Assembly: GCF_002754315.1 (NCBI RefSeq)
Contig: NZ_PEFE01000001.1
Coordinates: 2,976,001-3,040,000, forward strand
DNA: 64,000 nt
Source of the DNA: Flavobacterium sp. 11
GTDB lineage: Bacteria > Bacteroidota > Bacteroidia > Flavobacteriales > Flavobacteriaceae
Reading direction: 5' to 3'
Shown: one piece after another, positions 41,994 through 51,279 of the stretch
Layout: each line of letters begins with the position of its first letter
How positions within the stretch are numbered: position 1 is the stretch's first letter
The notes under the pieces: model-generated
The model's input: the letters and a program-made list of their open reading frames with translations, nothing else
Databases searched by the model: none
What the model was told of the DNA's origin: nothing
Position numbers and translations under genes: made by a program

Positions 41994-42551
41994 CTATTTC
42001 CCAATTACCCAACCCAAAGTAAAGTTTAAAACTACAGCTAATTCACTGTCGTTTTTGTCAAAATTATAACCAACACCCATATTCAAATCAAGATTAAAAT
42101 TGCCTTTGTACGTTCGTTGAAAACCCCAAACCGGCGCTAGAGTTATCGATGCATTTTCAGGTAAAAAGTTATCATTCGTAGAAATCGATCTGAAATTATA
42201 TAAAGCGGCCATAGCAACAAATCCTCCGGAATTATGGGAAGTAACTTTTCCTTTTCCTGCCCTTTTCTCTAAATTATAATAATGACGAAACTGCTCATTA
42301 ATATAAGGATAGAAGGTCCAGGTTTTCCCAAAACTATTAGATGTGTATCCGTAACCTGAACTCAATTCAGAGTAAAGAGTGTTTTTATCGCTTAAGCCAT
42401 GTTCGTAAACAAATCCCGGAAGCAACACATTTATCTTAAATTGACTTTTTTCTACGGCTGGTTTTTCTTGTGCGTAAGTGTGTGAAATTGTTATTAAAAT
42501 AAAAAGAGCTACAAGAGCCACTTTACCATTTTTAAATACTGATAATTGCAT
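41994..42551 (-). CDS. Probable outer-membrane beta-barrel protein
   Basis: 185 residues. The N-terminus is a signal peptide (FKNGKVALVALFILITISHTYAQ). The rest alternates polar and aromatic residues (YSELSSGYGYTSNSFGKTWTFYPY, NLDLNMGVGYNFDKNDSELAVVLNFTLGWVIGK), as in small outer-membrane barrels. No specific family recognised. Confidence 0.65.
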   Translation of the reverse strand: MQLSVFKNGKVALVALFILITISHTYAQEKPAVEKSQFKINVLLPGFVYEHGLSDKNTLYSELSSGYGYTSNSFGKTWTFYPYINEQFRHYYNLEKRAGKGKVTSHNSGGFVAMAALYNFRSISTNDNFLPENASITLAPVWGFQRTYKGNFNLDLNMGVGYNFDKNDSELAVVLNFTLGWVIGK

Positions 42552-42645
42552 GTATAATTATTATTAAGTTGTCGATACATCATTTGATTAAATCGGGAGC
42601 AAACATAATAATTAAATTCTAATTTGTCAGAATTTTATTTTAAAA

Positions 42646-43575
42646 TTAAGCTTTATTTCTACTTAATTCATCTAAAATAATCTGATACATCGGAGTTGCA
42701 ACACCATATTCTACACCTGCTTTTACCACATATTCTGTTAAGGAAACTACTTCGGTATTTCTTCCTGCCAATAAATCTCTGTGCATCGATGAAGTGGCGT
42801 CTTTTGGAGTTTTTTCTAGTTTGATAATTGTTTGAGCAACAATAGCATCTGGTAACGATAGCCCTTTTGCAAAAGCGACAGCAGTTATCTCGTTTAACAA
42901 TGAAATATAAACCGCTTTATTTTCAGGATGATTCAAAATCCCTCCTATGTTTTGGTTTAAATACGAAGTTGCTGAAGCCAAAGCGGAAATAAAAATGAAC
43001 TTTTCCCAAACCGTTTCTTCAATATTTTCTACAAGATAACTTTCGATATTAGCATTTTCGAAAATGGATTGCAATTCATTCAACTTAGAAACCGGAGCAT
43101 TTTTAGAACCAAAAAATAGTTTTTCATAAAGACCTATTTTCTTGATAATTCCCGGTGATTCAATCATCGAAACTATATACACACAACCTTGCAAAACCGT
43201 ATTTTTAGGAAATAGTATTTGTATGCGTTCCGTGGCATCGACACCATTATATAAAGGTAGGATTATCGTGTTTTTGGTAATACAGTTTTTTATGGATTCA
43301 AAACTGGTTTCGATATCATAGGTTTTAGTCGCACAAATAAGGTAATCGAGTTTCCCAATTTCATCTGGATTATTGGAAACCAAACTAGGGAAAACAATTA
43401 GTTCTTTAGTATCAGCAATAATTTTCAATCCATTTTGGGCTATTACTTTTTGGGTTTCGCCTCGGGCAATAAATATGATTTCGATAGTATCTGATTCAAA
43501 ATAAGCTTTAGCCAATAATCCTCCAAAATAACCGCCTACTCCTCCGAGTCCTAAAATCCCAATTCTTGTTTTCAT
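42646..43575 (-). CDS. panE: 2-dehydropantoate 2-reductase (ketopantoate reductase)
   Basis: NADPH-dependent reduction of ketopantoate to pantoate in coenzyme A synthesis. 309 residues. The N-terminal Rossmann loop is GILGLGGVGGYFGGLLAKAY. The C-terminal helical domain has EETVWEKFIFISALASATSYLNQ with the catalytic Lys (WEKF) and SMHRDLLAGRNTEV. Paralogues of this fold with other substrates exist, so the symbol is likely but not certain. Confidence 0.87.
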   Translation of the reverse strand: MKTRIGILGLGGVGGYFGGLLAKAYFESDTIEIIFIARGETQKVIAQNGLKIIADTKELIVFPSLVSNNPDEIGKLDYLICATKTYDIETSFESIKNCITKNTIILPLYNGVDATERIQILFPKNTVLQGCVYIVSMIESPGIIKKIGLYEKLFFGSKNAPVSKLNELQSIFENANIESYLVENIEETVWEKFIFISALASATSYLNQNIGGILNHPENKAVYISLLNEITAVAFAKGLSLPDAIVAQTIIKLEKTPKDATSSMHRDLLAGRNTEVVSLTEYVVKAGVEYGVATPMYQIILDELSRNKA

Positions 43576-43594
43576 ACCTGCTATTTAAAAATTA

Positions 43595-43657
43595 AACCAT
43601 TAAGAAATTTAGAAAATTAAGCATTGCGACTTAATGAAACTTAATTTCTTAATGGTT
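43595..43657. repeat. Perfect 15-bp inverted repeat
   Basis: AACCATTAAGAAATT (43595-43609) and its complement (43643-43657) enclose 33 nt containing further TTAAG-like words. It lies between panE and rnpB. It resembles dispersed intergenic repeats I associate with flavobacteria. Confidence 0.6.
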
Positions 43658-43708
43658 CTCTTTTAGATTTCACAATCCTTACTTTTATTAAATGGTTTAA
43701 TAAAAAAA

Positions 43709-44018
43709 TGCAGACCTATAAGCCGGATTCTGTCTCCGATAAATCAGAGCCTTATCATTTATCTAGATCCCGAATTACTTCGGGACTCAAGCTATCTACC
43801 CTTCAGCAACGAACGAGACGCCCTTAAATGCTGATATACTTGATATTTCACCGCATAGAGTTTACCTGGTTTCACTACAGCATTACCTGTACATACTTTC
43901 TGTTGCACTTGTCCTAATCCGATTACTCGAACCGACGGGAGTTACCCGCTATGCTTCCCTATGGTGTCCGGACTTTCCTCCCTCTTGATTGCTCAAAACG
44001 GCGATAAGGCGGTCTGCG
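43709..44018 (-). ncRNA. rnpB: RNase P RNA, bacterial type A
   Basis: The catalytic RNA that trims tRNA 5' ends. On the minus strand the conserved GAGGAAAGTCCGGAC core is near the 5' end, and the 3' end carries ACAGAATCCGGCTTATAGGTC. The terminal stem P1 is GCAGACC (44017-44011) with GGTCTGC (43716-43710), which sets both ends. Length about 310 nt, usual for the group. Confidence 0.95.
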
Positions 44019-44021
44019 GTG

Positions 44022-44052
44022 CGAAATTACAACAATTTTTCATGTATCTCAA
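44022..44052 (-). promoter_or_regulatory. Promoter of rnpB
   Basis: On the minus strand TTG (44052-44050), a 20-bp spacer and TAATTTCG (44029-44022), one base off TAnnTTTG. Transcription would begin at about 44017, exactly where stem P1 of the RNA starts. Confidence 0.6.
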
Positions 44053-44141
44053 TTTTAGATTATTTACTTTAACAACCATTTCACAATGACTTAGTAATAA
44101 AATAGTTATCTTTATAAATAACAATTAATCTTCCATTAATC

Positions 44142-44450
44142 ATGAAACCAACGTACCATTATACCACCGTTATAGAAGCTTTAGAAGATTTAAAAGAAAA
44201 AGGTTTTACCTATGATTTTAATATTCATCAGGATGATATTAAAGCAAATCCACATAAATTTGAAGTAAATCATGTGTATCGCTATGAAGGAGATACTGAC
44301 CCTGGAGAAGAATCTGTGGTTTATGGTATCAGTGCTGCTTCTGGAGAAAAAGGAGTTTTTGTAGCTGGTTTTTCCGCAAATTCAGATAGTGAAGCTGCGC
44401 TTGTTCTGGAAAAATTATGCATTGAATCCAGTGGACAATGCAAACTCTAA
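44142..44450 (+). CDS. Conserved small protein of Bacteroidota
   Basis: 102 residues: YHYTTVIEALEDLKEKGFTYDFNI followed by FEVNHVYRYEGDTDPGEESVVYGISAASGEKGVFVAGFSA. The family is frequent in Bacteroidota and has been called phosphoribosylpyrophosphate synthetase in some annotations, but no such motif is present. Function unknown. An acidic ligand-binding role is only a guess. Confidence 0.75.
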   Translation: MKPTYHYTTVIEALEDLKEKGFTYDFNIHQDDIKANPHKFEVNHVYRYEGDTDPGEESVVYGISAASGEKGVFVAGFSANSDSEAALVLEKLCIESSGQCKL

Positions 44451-44511
44451 TTATTGTATAGCTTCTTATTTTAAGAAATAGAACTTCAAGAAATTTAATT
44501 ATTTAAGTTCG

Positions 44512-45624
44512 ATGCTACTTTCCGAAATCATAATAGAGCGGATTAAGAAAAAAGGACCAATCTCTTTTCGGGATTTTATGGAGATGGCATTGTATTACCC
44601 GGAATTAGGATATTATAATTCGGCCCAAAACAAGATTGGAGCAGATGGTGATTTTTACACCAGTGCAAATCTTACTGCTGATTTTGGCGCAATGATAGGA
44701 CGCCAAATCGAAGAAATGTGGCAAAACTTAGAAAAAAAACCTTTTAAAATTATTGAATATGGTGCTGGAACCGGTTTATTGTGTCATGATATTTTAGATT
44801 ATCTCGAAAACAACATTCCTTTATATGAGAACCTAACCTACTGCATTATCGAGAAAAGTACCAGTATGCGGGAGATTCAAAAGAAACATTTACGCAAAAA
44901 AGTAAACTGGTACAACTCCATTAAAGATATCCCTGAAATTAACGGCTGTGTGTTATCAAATGAATTGATTGATAATTTTTCTGTTCATCAAGTAATTATG
45001 GAAGAACAGCTTAAAGAAGTGTTCGTTGATTACAAAGATGGTTTTATTGAAATTTTAAAACCTGCAAAGACTGAACTTATTAAATATTTCGAAACATTAA
45101 AAGTACAATTGCCTGAAGGATTTCGAACAGAAGTCAATTTGGAAGCCTTATCTTGGATAAAAGAAGTTTCTCAATCTTTACAAAAAGGCTATGTAATCAC
45201 GATTGATTATGGCTCGTTATCGTCTGAATTATATAACAATCGGAGAAGTTTCGGGACACTCCTGTGTTATTATAAACATCATAAAAGCGACAATCCGTAT
45301 CAGTTTATTGGCCAACAAGACATCACAACTCATATCAACTTTTCAGCTATATCACATTGGGGTTTACAATACGGGATAGAACCTTGTGGAATTGTGAATC
45401 AAGCTGAATTTTTATTAGCACTGGGTATAAAAGAATATCAAAATTCAATATTAAATAATAATCCAAATAATGTAGCATTAGCCATGCAAGAATCACTTAT
45501 AAATTATAGATTATTAATGGATATGGGTATGAAATTCAAAGTATTAATACAACAAAAAGGAGTTTCGGAATATCCACTTTCGGGATTGAAATTTTTAAAT
45601 TCTTCAAGAGTTTTAAACACTTGA
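44512..45624 (+). CDS. SAM-dependent methyltransferase, MidA/NDUFAF7 family
   Basis: 370 residues. The start ISFRDFMEMALYYPELGYYN and FYTSANLTADFGAMIGRQIEEMW are hallmarks of the family. The S-adenosylmethionine loop is IIEYGAGTGLLCHDIL. NELIDNFSVHQV and VITIDYGSLSSEL match later blocks. The mitochondrial homologue methylates a complex I subunit arginine. The bacterial substrate is not known. Confidence 0.88.
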   Translation: MLLSEIIIERIKKKGPISFRDFMEMALYYPELGYYNSAQNKIGADGDFYTSANLTADFGAMIGRQIEEMWQNLEKKPFKIIEYGAGTGLLCHDILDYLENNIPLYENLTYCIIEKSTSMREIQKKHLRKKVNWYNSIKDIPEINGCVLSNELIDNFSVHQVIMEEQLKEVFVDYKDGFIEILKPAKTELIKYFETLKVQLPEGFRTEVNLEALSWIKEVSQSLQKGYVITIDYGSLSSELYNNRRSFGTLLCYYKHHKSDNPYQFIGQQDITTHINFSAISHWGLQYGIEPCGIVNQAEFLLALGIKEYQNSILNNNPNNVALAMQESLINYRLLMDMGMKFKVLIQQKGVSEYPLSGLKFLNSSRVLNT

Positions 45625-45637
45625 AATTACAATTTAT

Positions 45638-45744
45638 CAGGAGCAATTTATTCTACTGTTCGCTTCGCTCGTGTCCAGCTATCCATTACAATCTTATTCG
45701 CCGAACCACGACTCATAATGATTCCCACTTTTATCTGGGCTAGG
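45638..45744. repeat. Dispersed flavobacterial intergenic element (candidate)
   Basis: The sequence begins CAGGAGCAATTTATTC and ends TATCTGGGCTAGG, with TTCGCTTCGCTCGTG inside. It is G+C-richer than its surroundings and non-coding. From memory, elements of the form AGGAGC...CCGCT...GGGCTAGG are scattered between genes in many Flavobacterium genomes. It fills most of the gap before dnaX. I see no promoter in it. Confidence 0.4.
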
Positions 45745-45848
45745 AAATTTGGCATATAAAAACCATTTAAAAAATTATAAAATCTTTCAATCCTTAAATT
45801 TTTCCATCATTAAATTAAAACCTATATTTGCTTTCGAATAAAAATTCT

Positions 45849-46934
45849 ATGGAACAATTTGTTGTATCGGCTCGTAAATATCGTCCTCAAACATTTAAAG
45901 ATGTTGTAGGACAAAAAGCCATTACCAATACTTTATTGAATGCCATAGAAAGCAATCACTTAGCTTCAGCATTATTATTCACAGGACCGCGTGGCGTTGG
46001 TAAAACAACTTGCGCCCGTATTTTGGCTCGAAAGATAAATCAACCGGGGTATGATGATCCAAATGAAGATTTTGCTTTTAATGTTTTCGAATTAGATGCT
46101 GCTTCAAACAATTCTGTTGATGATATCCGTAATCTAATTGACCAAGTTCGTATTCCGCCACAAACGGGACAATACAAAGTGTATATTATAGATGAGGTTC
46201 ACATGTTGTCTTCGGCCGCTTTTAATGCTTTTTTGAAAACATTGGAAGAACCGCCAAAACATGCCATTTTTATATTGGCTACGACCGAAAAACATAAAAT
46301 TATTCCAACGATACTTTCTCGTTGCCAAATATTTGATTTCAAAAGAATTACCGTAAAAGATGCTAAAGAACATCTTGCCGAAGTGGCCACCAGTCAAGGT
46401 GTGAACTTTGAAGATGACGCTTTGCATATCATAGCTCAAAAAGCTGATGGTGCGATGCGAGATGCTTTGTCTATTTTTGACCGAGTAGTTTCTTTTTGTG
46501 GTAAAGATTTAACACGTCAGGCCGTTACGGAAAACTTGAATGTGTTGGATTACGAAACATATATTAATACCACCGATTTGATTCTGGAAAACAAAATTCC
46601 AGATTTACTAATCGCTTTCAACGATATTCTTGCCAAAGGATTTGATGCCCATCATTTTGTATCCGGATTGGCTTCGCATTTTAGAGATTTATTAGTTTCT
46701 AAAACGCCCGCAACTTTATCTTTATTAGAAGTTGGTGAACAAGCACAACAAATGTATGGCGTGCAAGCTCAAAAATGCAGTCAAGACTTTCTTTTGAAAG
46801 GAATTGAAATTGCAAATGATTGTGATTTAAAATACAAACTCAGCCAAAATCAACGACTTCTTGTTGAACTTTGCCTGATGCAACTTGCCTCTATCACTTT
46901 TGATGGAGAAAAAAAAAAGTTGAGCAATATATAA
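45849..46934 (+). CDS. dnaX: DNA polymerase III gamma-like short form of DnaX
   Basis: Clamp-loader ATPase of the replicase. 361 residues in the zero frame: Walker A GPRGVGKTT (about 47-55), Walker B YIIDEVHMLS, SRC motif LSRCQIF, and the collar domain. The zinc-binding cysteines of most DnaX proteins are absent in KINQPGYDDPNEDF. The frame ends five codons after a run of ten A residues (46909-46918). The C-terminal tau-specific part continues in the -1 frame to 47587. I start at ATG 45849, because a TTG at 45828 lies within a -7 promoter element (TATATTTG, 45823-45830). Confidence 0.93.
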   Translation: MEQFVVSARKYRPQTFKDVVGQKAITNTLLNAIESNHLASALLFTGPRGVGKTTCARILARKINQPGYDDPNEDFAFNVFELDAASNNSVDDIRNLIDQVRIPPQTGQYKVYIIDEVHMLSSAAFNAFLKTLEEPPKHAIFILATTEKHKIIPTILSRCQIFDFKRITVKDAKEHLAEVATSQGVNFEDDALHIIAQKADGAMRDALSIFDRVVSFCGKDLTRQAVTENLNVLDYETYINTTDLILENKIPDLLIAFNDILAKGFDAHHFVSGLASHFRDLLVSKTPATLSLLEVGEQAQQMYGVQAQKCSQDFLLKGIEIANDCDLKYKLSQNQRLLVELCLMQLASITFDGEKKKLSNI

Positions 46935-47587
46935 TTCCACCTACTTATTTTAGAAAGAACGATTACTCGATTGTAGAAAGTCCAAAAGCTAAAATAGAAA
47001 GTATTGCAAACACTCCAATTGTAGCGAGTGTTCAAGAAAAAGAACCGAAAGCTATAGTTAGTGCTCCTTCAATTCCTGTTCCAAGTCCTACAGTAAAAAT
47101 CGAGATTCCACAATCTAACGAACCTAAGGTTTCTGCGTTTTCATTATCGAGTATCCGTGCCAAAAAAGCATTGGAAGAAAGTACTAGAGGAATTGTAAAA
47201 GAAGTGGCACATTTGCCAACAGAATCTTTTACTGAAACAGAAATGTTACTGCATTGGAACAAATATGCACAACGTTTAGGAGATAAAGGTTATAAAATTA
47301 TGGAGTCGTTATTGCTTATTAACGATCCTAAACTAAATGGAACTGCTATCACAATTGAATTGCCAAATGAAGGTTCTAAATTAGATTTTGAAAAAGAATT
47401 GAATGGACTTTTAGGACATTTAAAAGGGCATTTGCACAATCACGACATCACAATTGAGGTTATTGTGAATGAAAGTATTGAAAGTAAAAGAAGCTTTAAC
47501 GACCAAGATCGCTACAACAGACTTCATGAAATAAATCCAAATATTGAACTTTTACGAACAACATTTGGATTAGATTTAGATGCTTAA
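46919..47587 (+). CDS. dnaX: C-terminal tau part of DnaX in the -1 frame
   Basis: The frame entered after the A10 run encodes about 222 residues: VEQYIIPPTYFRKNDYSIVE, a proline- and serine-rich linker, then a folded C-terminal domain (FTETEMLLHWNKYAQRLGDKGYKIMESLL to FGLDLDA). The folded part is typical of full DnaX in flavobacteria. Joined to the N-terminal part the product would be about 579 residues, the usual full length. It is expressed only if slippage or a -1 shift occurs at 46909-46919, or if the A-run length is a sequencing error. Confidence 0.8.
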   Translation, partial: VEQYIIPPTYFRKNDYSIVESPKAKIESIANTPIVASVQEKEPKAIVSAPSIPVPSPTVKIEIPQSNEPKVSAFSLSSIRAKKALEESTRGIVKEVAHLPTESFTETEMLLHWNKYAQRLGDKGYKIMESLLLINDPKLNGTAITIELPNEGSKLDFEKELNGLLGHLKGHLHNHDITIEVIVNESIESKRSFNDQDRYNRLHEINPNIELLRTTFGLDLDA

Positions 47588-47608
47588 TTTTTAAAATAAG
47601 GATTGTAA

Positions 47609-48190
47609 TTATTCTTTAGAGTTAATCACTTTTTCAATTCTTTTATCAGGTACAAGCCAAATTATTGCAACGATAATATAAATTGCGGCTGCTATGAATT
47701 CATAGAAAAAAGAAATAACTATTCCGATTAAGTACAAAAGATTCGATATTTTTCCTTTAAAATTGTTTCCAAGCGCTTTTGCTAATATAGATTTTTGCCC
47801 TTCACTGGCAATAATTATATTTTGCAATAACCAAAAAGCTATTGCTGAAAAAAACAGAATAACTCCATAAAAAGTAATCGTGGCTTTAGCAAAATTGTGT
47901 TCTCCCATCCATCCCGATGATAGCGGAATTAATGACAACCAAAATAACAAATGAAGATTTGCCCAAAGAATTTTACCATTCACTTTAGTTACACTTTGAA
48001 GCATATGATGGTGATTATTCCAATAAATTCCCACGTAAACAAAACTCAATATGTAGCTTAAAAATTTAGGCGCAAGCATCATTAAATCACTGAAATTTGC
48101 TCCTTCCGGAACTTTTATTTCCAGTATCATTATAGTAATTATGATAGCCAAAACTCCATCGCTAAATGCTTCAAGTCTGTTTTTATTCAT
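47609..48190 (-). CDS. TMEM175-family (DUF1211) membrane protein
   Basis: 193 residues with about six transmembrane helices. The family signature FSDGVLAIIITIMILEI near the N-terminus is plain. Bacterial TMEM175 proteins form potassium-permeable channels. It is the last gene of a minus-strand group with ppx, ppk1 and sixA (9 bp after ppx), which hints at a link between polyphosphate, a strong cation binder, and ion balance. Confidence 0.88.
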   Translation of the reverse strand: MNKNRLEAFSDGVLAIIITIMILEIKVPEGANFSDLMMLAPKFLSYILSFVYVGIYWNNHHHMLQSVTKVNGKILWANLHLLFWLSLIPLSSGWMGEHNFAKATITFYGVILFFSAIAFWLLQNIIIASEGQKSILAKALGNNFKGKISNLLYLIGIVISFFYEFIAAAIYIIVAIIWLVPDKRIEKVINSKE

Positions 48191-48199
48191 ATCTATAAA

Positions 48200-49090
48200 T
48201 TATATTTTACCGTAATACATCGCTTTTACAATACCATCAGAAAGTCCAATTTTAGGAACATAAATATTTCTTGCTCCACTCCATTTCATGGCATTCAGAT
48301 AAATTCTTGTAGCAGGAATAATAACATCGGCACGATCCGGATTCAAACCTAATTCTGAGATTCTTTGTTCATACGAAAGTGAATTCAAGAAAGCGTATTG
48401 GGAATTCATATAAATATACGACAATGGTTTTTCTTGTATTTTTCCGGACATCTTGAACAGCTTATTAATATTTCCGCCAGATCCTATTAGAATAACTTCT
48501 TCGTATTCCTCTGTATTTGTCTTAATCCATTTTTCAATTTCATCCCATACAACATCACAAACCATATCATTTAGTAAACGTACTGTTCCTGCTTTGAATG
48601 ATCTTGAATTTATCATTTTACCATTAGAAAATAAGGTAAACTCTGTACTTCCACCACCAACATCTACAAAAAGATAAGTCTGGTCCGTTTTTAATAAATG
48701 ATGCAAATCAGTTGAAGCAATTATTGCTGCTTCTTTTTTACCGTCTATAATTTCTATTTTTATATCGGCTTTTTTCTTAATCAGTGCTACAACTTCCTTA
48801 CCATTATAAGCTTCACGCATAGCTGAGGTTGCAAATGCCATATAACGTTCCACTTTATGCACCTTCATCAAAAGATTAAAAGCTTTCATAGCATCACACA
48901 TTCTTTCTAAATTCTCTTCAGAAATTTCACCTACAGTAAAGGCATCTTGGCCAAGACGAATTGGAACACGCACTAATGAACTTTTATTAAACTGCGGCTC
49001 TTTTCCTTCTTGTTCTACAATATTCACAATCAATAAACGCATGGCATTAGAGCCAATATCGATTGCTGCATATTTTTTTATTTTAATCAT
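48200..49090 (-). CDS. ppx: Ppx/GppA-family phosphatase
   Basis: Exopolyphosphatase or guanosine-pentaphosphate phosphatase. 296 residues: only the two ASKHA subdomains, without the C-terminal HD part of E. coli Ppx. Seen: KYAAIDIGSNAMRLLI (phosphate loop 1), FATSAMREAYNG, FVDVGGGSTEFTLF and LIGSGGNINKL. Clustered with ppk1, so polyphosphate is the likely substrate. Confidence 0.9.
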   Translation of the reverse strand: MIKIKKYAAIDIGSNAMRLLIVNIVEQEGKEPQFNKSSLVRVPIRLGQDAFTVGEISEENLERMCDAMKAFNLLMKVHKVERYMAFATSAMREAYNGKEVVALIKKKADIKIEIIDGKKEAAIIASTDLHHLLKTDQTYLFVDVGGGSTEFTLFSNGKMINSRSFKAGTVRLLNDMVCDVVWDEIEKWIKTNTEEYEEVILIGSGGNINKLFKMSGKIQEKPLSYIYMNSQYAFLNSLSYEQRISELGLNPDRADVIIPATRIYLNAMKWSGARNIYVPKIGLSDGIVKAMYYGKI

Positions 49091-49191
49091 TTTGGATTTG
49101 ATTCGTTTATTCTTTTAGTAATTAATTAGTCTATTTATTAATTCTAAAATCAAAAAATTATTGAAATATTAAACTAAACTTGAATAAATAA

Positions 49192-51279
49192 TTATACTAT
49201 TTTTTCCGTTTTTGACTCTAATTCAACTTTACTCTGATAGTATTTGTAAGTTTCTAATTGCGCTCTAAAAACAGGATTATGATTTCGGACTCTGTATTTA
49301 TTATCTAATTTATAAGAATGAAAACGGGCTTTTACATTGCCTTTCCAACCTATATCGAAGTTGTCAATTAACTCATTTTTTATTTCCTGATCGTATATTG
49401 GACAGGTAACTTCAACACGCCCATCGAGATTTCTGGTCATAAAATCAGCTGAAGAAATGTAAACTTCAGTTTGTCCTGCATTACCAAAAATATAAATCCT
49501 AGAATGTTCTAAATAATTATCTACTATACTTATAGCTTCAATATTATCGCTCATTCCTGGAATTCCTGGTATCAAAGAACAAATTCCTCTGACTTCAAGT
49601 TGAATTTTCACTCCTGCTCTACTCGCTTCGTACAGTTTATCTATCATTTCAAAATCAGATAAACTATTCATTTTTAGCTTTATATGTGTTTTTCTTCCTG
49701 CTAATGCATGCGTAATCTCTCTATCAATTAATTTTATAAATCGGCTTCTGGTGTAATGCGGGGAAACAATAAGATGTTTGTAGCGATGCACTCTATAATT
49801 GATGTCAAAAAACTCAAATATTCGCATGATATCTTTCAGAATTTGTTGATGACTCGTAAAAAGAGTTACGTCAGTATACACTTTTGCAGTAGATTCATTG
49901 AAATTCCCTGTCGAAATAAAGCCGTATCGTCTTATTTTATTATTCTCATTTCTTTCAATAACACATATTTTACTGTGTACTTTTAGTCCTTTTATTCCAA
50001 AAATTAACTCGATGCCTTCTGTTTGCATTTGCTCAGCATACGAAATATTGGAAGCTTCATCAAAACGAGCTTGCAATTCGATTTGAACGGTTACTTTTTT
50101 TCCGTTTTTGGCTGCATTTATAAGAGAACTAATGATTTGAGAATTTTTGGCCAATCGATACAAAGTAATTTTAATTGAAGTTACTTTTGGGTCTAATGCC
50201 GCTTCACGCAAAAACTTTGTCAGATATGAAAAGGATTGATATGGAGCATTTAGCAAATAATCTCTTTCGCTTATTTTTTCTAACATACTGCCTTCAAGAC
50301 TCAATCCAGGAATTGGCAAAGGATCATTGGTTTTGTATAATAAATCGAATCTACCCAGATTTGGAAAATTCATGTAATCGCGTCTGTTATGGTATCTTCC
50401 GCCAGGAATAATACTGTCAGTAGAAACGATTTTCATTTTATCAAGAAAAAATTGCAAGGTATCTTCTTCTATTAATTGGTCGTAAATAAAGCGAACCGGT
50501 TCACCAATTCTACGATCTTTAACACTCAATGATATTTTTTCAATCATACTTTTGCTTAAATCACTATCGATGTCTAATTGAGCATCTCTGGTAATTTTTA
50601 TCATGTGTGCAGAAACACTTTTGTAGTCAAAAATATTGAAAATACTACTCAAATTATGTCTAATTACATCATCCAGAAGTATGATATAATGCTTTTCATT
50701 ATTGGATGGTAAAACAACAAAACGGTTAATTGTTTTTGGAATTTCGATTACGGCATAACGAACTTCAGAATTTTTATTCATAACCAGTTTAATGGCTAAA
50801 TATCCCGAAGTGTCTTTCAACACGGGAAATTCTGCTAAATCATTCAAAATTATGGTTACTAATTCAGGACTTAGTTTTTGAATAAAAAAGTCTTTCAAAA
50901 AGATTTCCTGCTCAATTGTAATATCATTTTCAGTAATAATAAATATATTTTCAGTCTCAAGTTCAGCTTCAATAATATTTAATATTCGTAAACTTTCTGA
51001 TTGTTGTTGGATTACAATTTCAGTTATATCTTTTACTAATTGCTGAGCAGAAATCCCTCCGAGATACTTTTCTCCAGTGATTCCTGTAAGACTTAATCGT
51101 CTTATAGCGGCGAAACGAACTCTGAAAAATTCATCTAAATTATTCGAAAATATACCTAAAAATCGTAGTCTGTCTAATAGTGGAACTGAATTATCACCAG
51201 CTTCTTGAAGTACTCTGGCATTGAAAGCTAACCAACTTTTTTCTCTATCAATGTATTTATATTCTAATACTTTATTCAT
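49192..51279 (-). CDS. ppk1: Polyphosphate kinase 1
   Basis: Membrane-associated synthesis of polyphosphate from ATP. 695 residues. The autophosphorylated His is in KVHSKICVIER. A second active-site His is in YLEHSRIYIFGN. GFISTGNFNESTAKVYTD and the N-terminal EKSWLAFNARVLQEAGD block are both standard. It starts 4 bp inside sixA and is followed by ppx, an operon for polyphosphate turnover. Confidence 0.95.
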   Translation of the reverse strand: MNKVLEYKYIDREKSWLAFNARVLQEAGDNSVPLLDRLRFLGIFSNNLDEFFRVRFAAIRRLSLTGITGEKYLGGISAQQLVKDITEIVIQQQSESLRILNIIEAELETENIFIITENDITIEQEIFLKDFFIQKLSPELVTIILNDLAEFPVLKDTSGYLAIKLVMNKNSEVRYAVIEIPKTINRFVVLPSNNEKHYIILLDDVIRHNLSSIFNIFDYKSVSAHMIKITRDAQLDIDSDLSKSMIEKISLSVKDRRIGEPVRFIYDQLIEEDTLQFFLDKMKIVSTDSIIPGGRYHNRRDYMNFPNLGRFDLLYKTNDPLPIPGLSLEGSMLEKISERDYLLNAPYQSFSYLTKFLREAALDPKVTSIKITLYRLAKNSQIISSLINAAKNGKKVTVQIELQARFDEASNISYAEQMQTEGIELIFGIKGLKVHSKICVIERNENNKIRRYGFISTGNFNESTAKVYTDVTLFTSHQQILKDIMRIFEFFDINYRVHRYKHLIVSPHYTRSRFIKLIDREITHALAGRKTHIKLKMNSLSDFEMIDKLYEASRAGVKIQLEVRGICSLIPGIPGMSDNIEAISIVDNYLEHSRIYIFGNAGQTEVYISSADFMTRNLDGRVEVTCPIYDQEIKNELIDNFDIGWKGNVKARFHSYKLDNKYRVRNHNPVFRAQLETYKYYQSKVELESKTEKIV

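Noticed and set aside
46199..47262. Minus-strand frames across dnaX
   Set aside because: They are antisense to conserved clamp-loader motifs and have no independent support.
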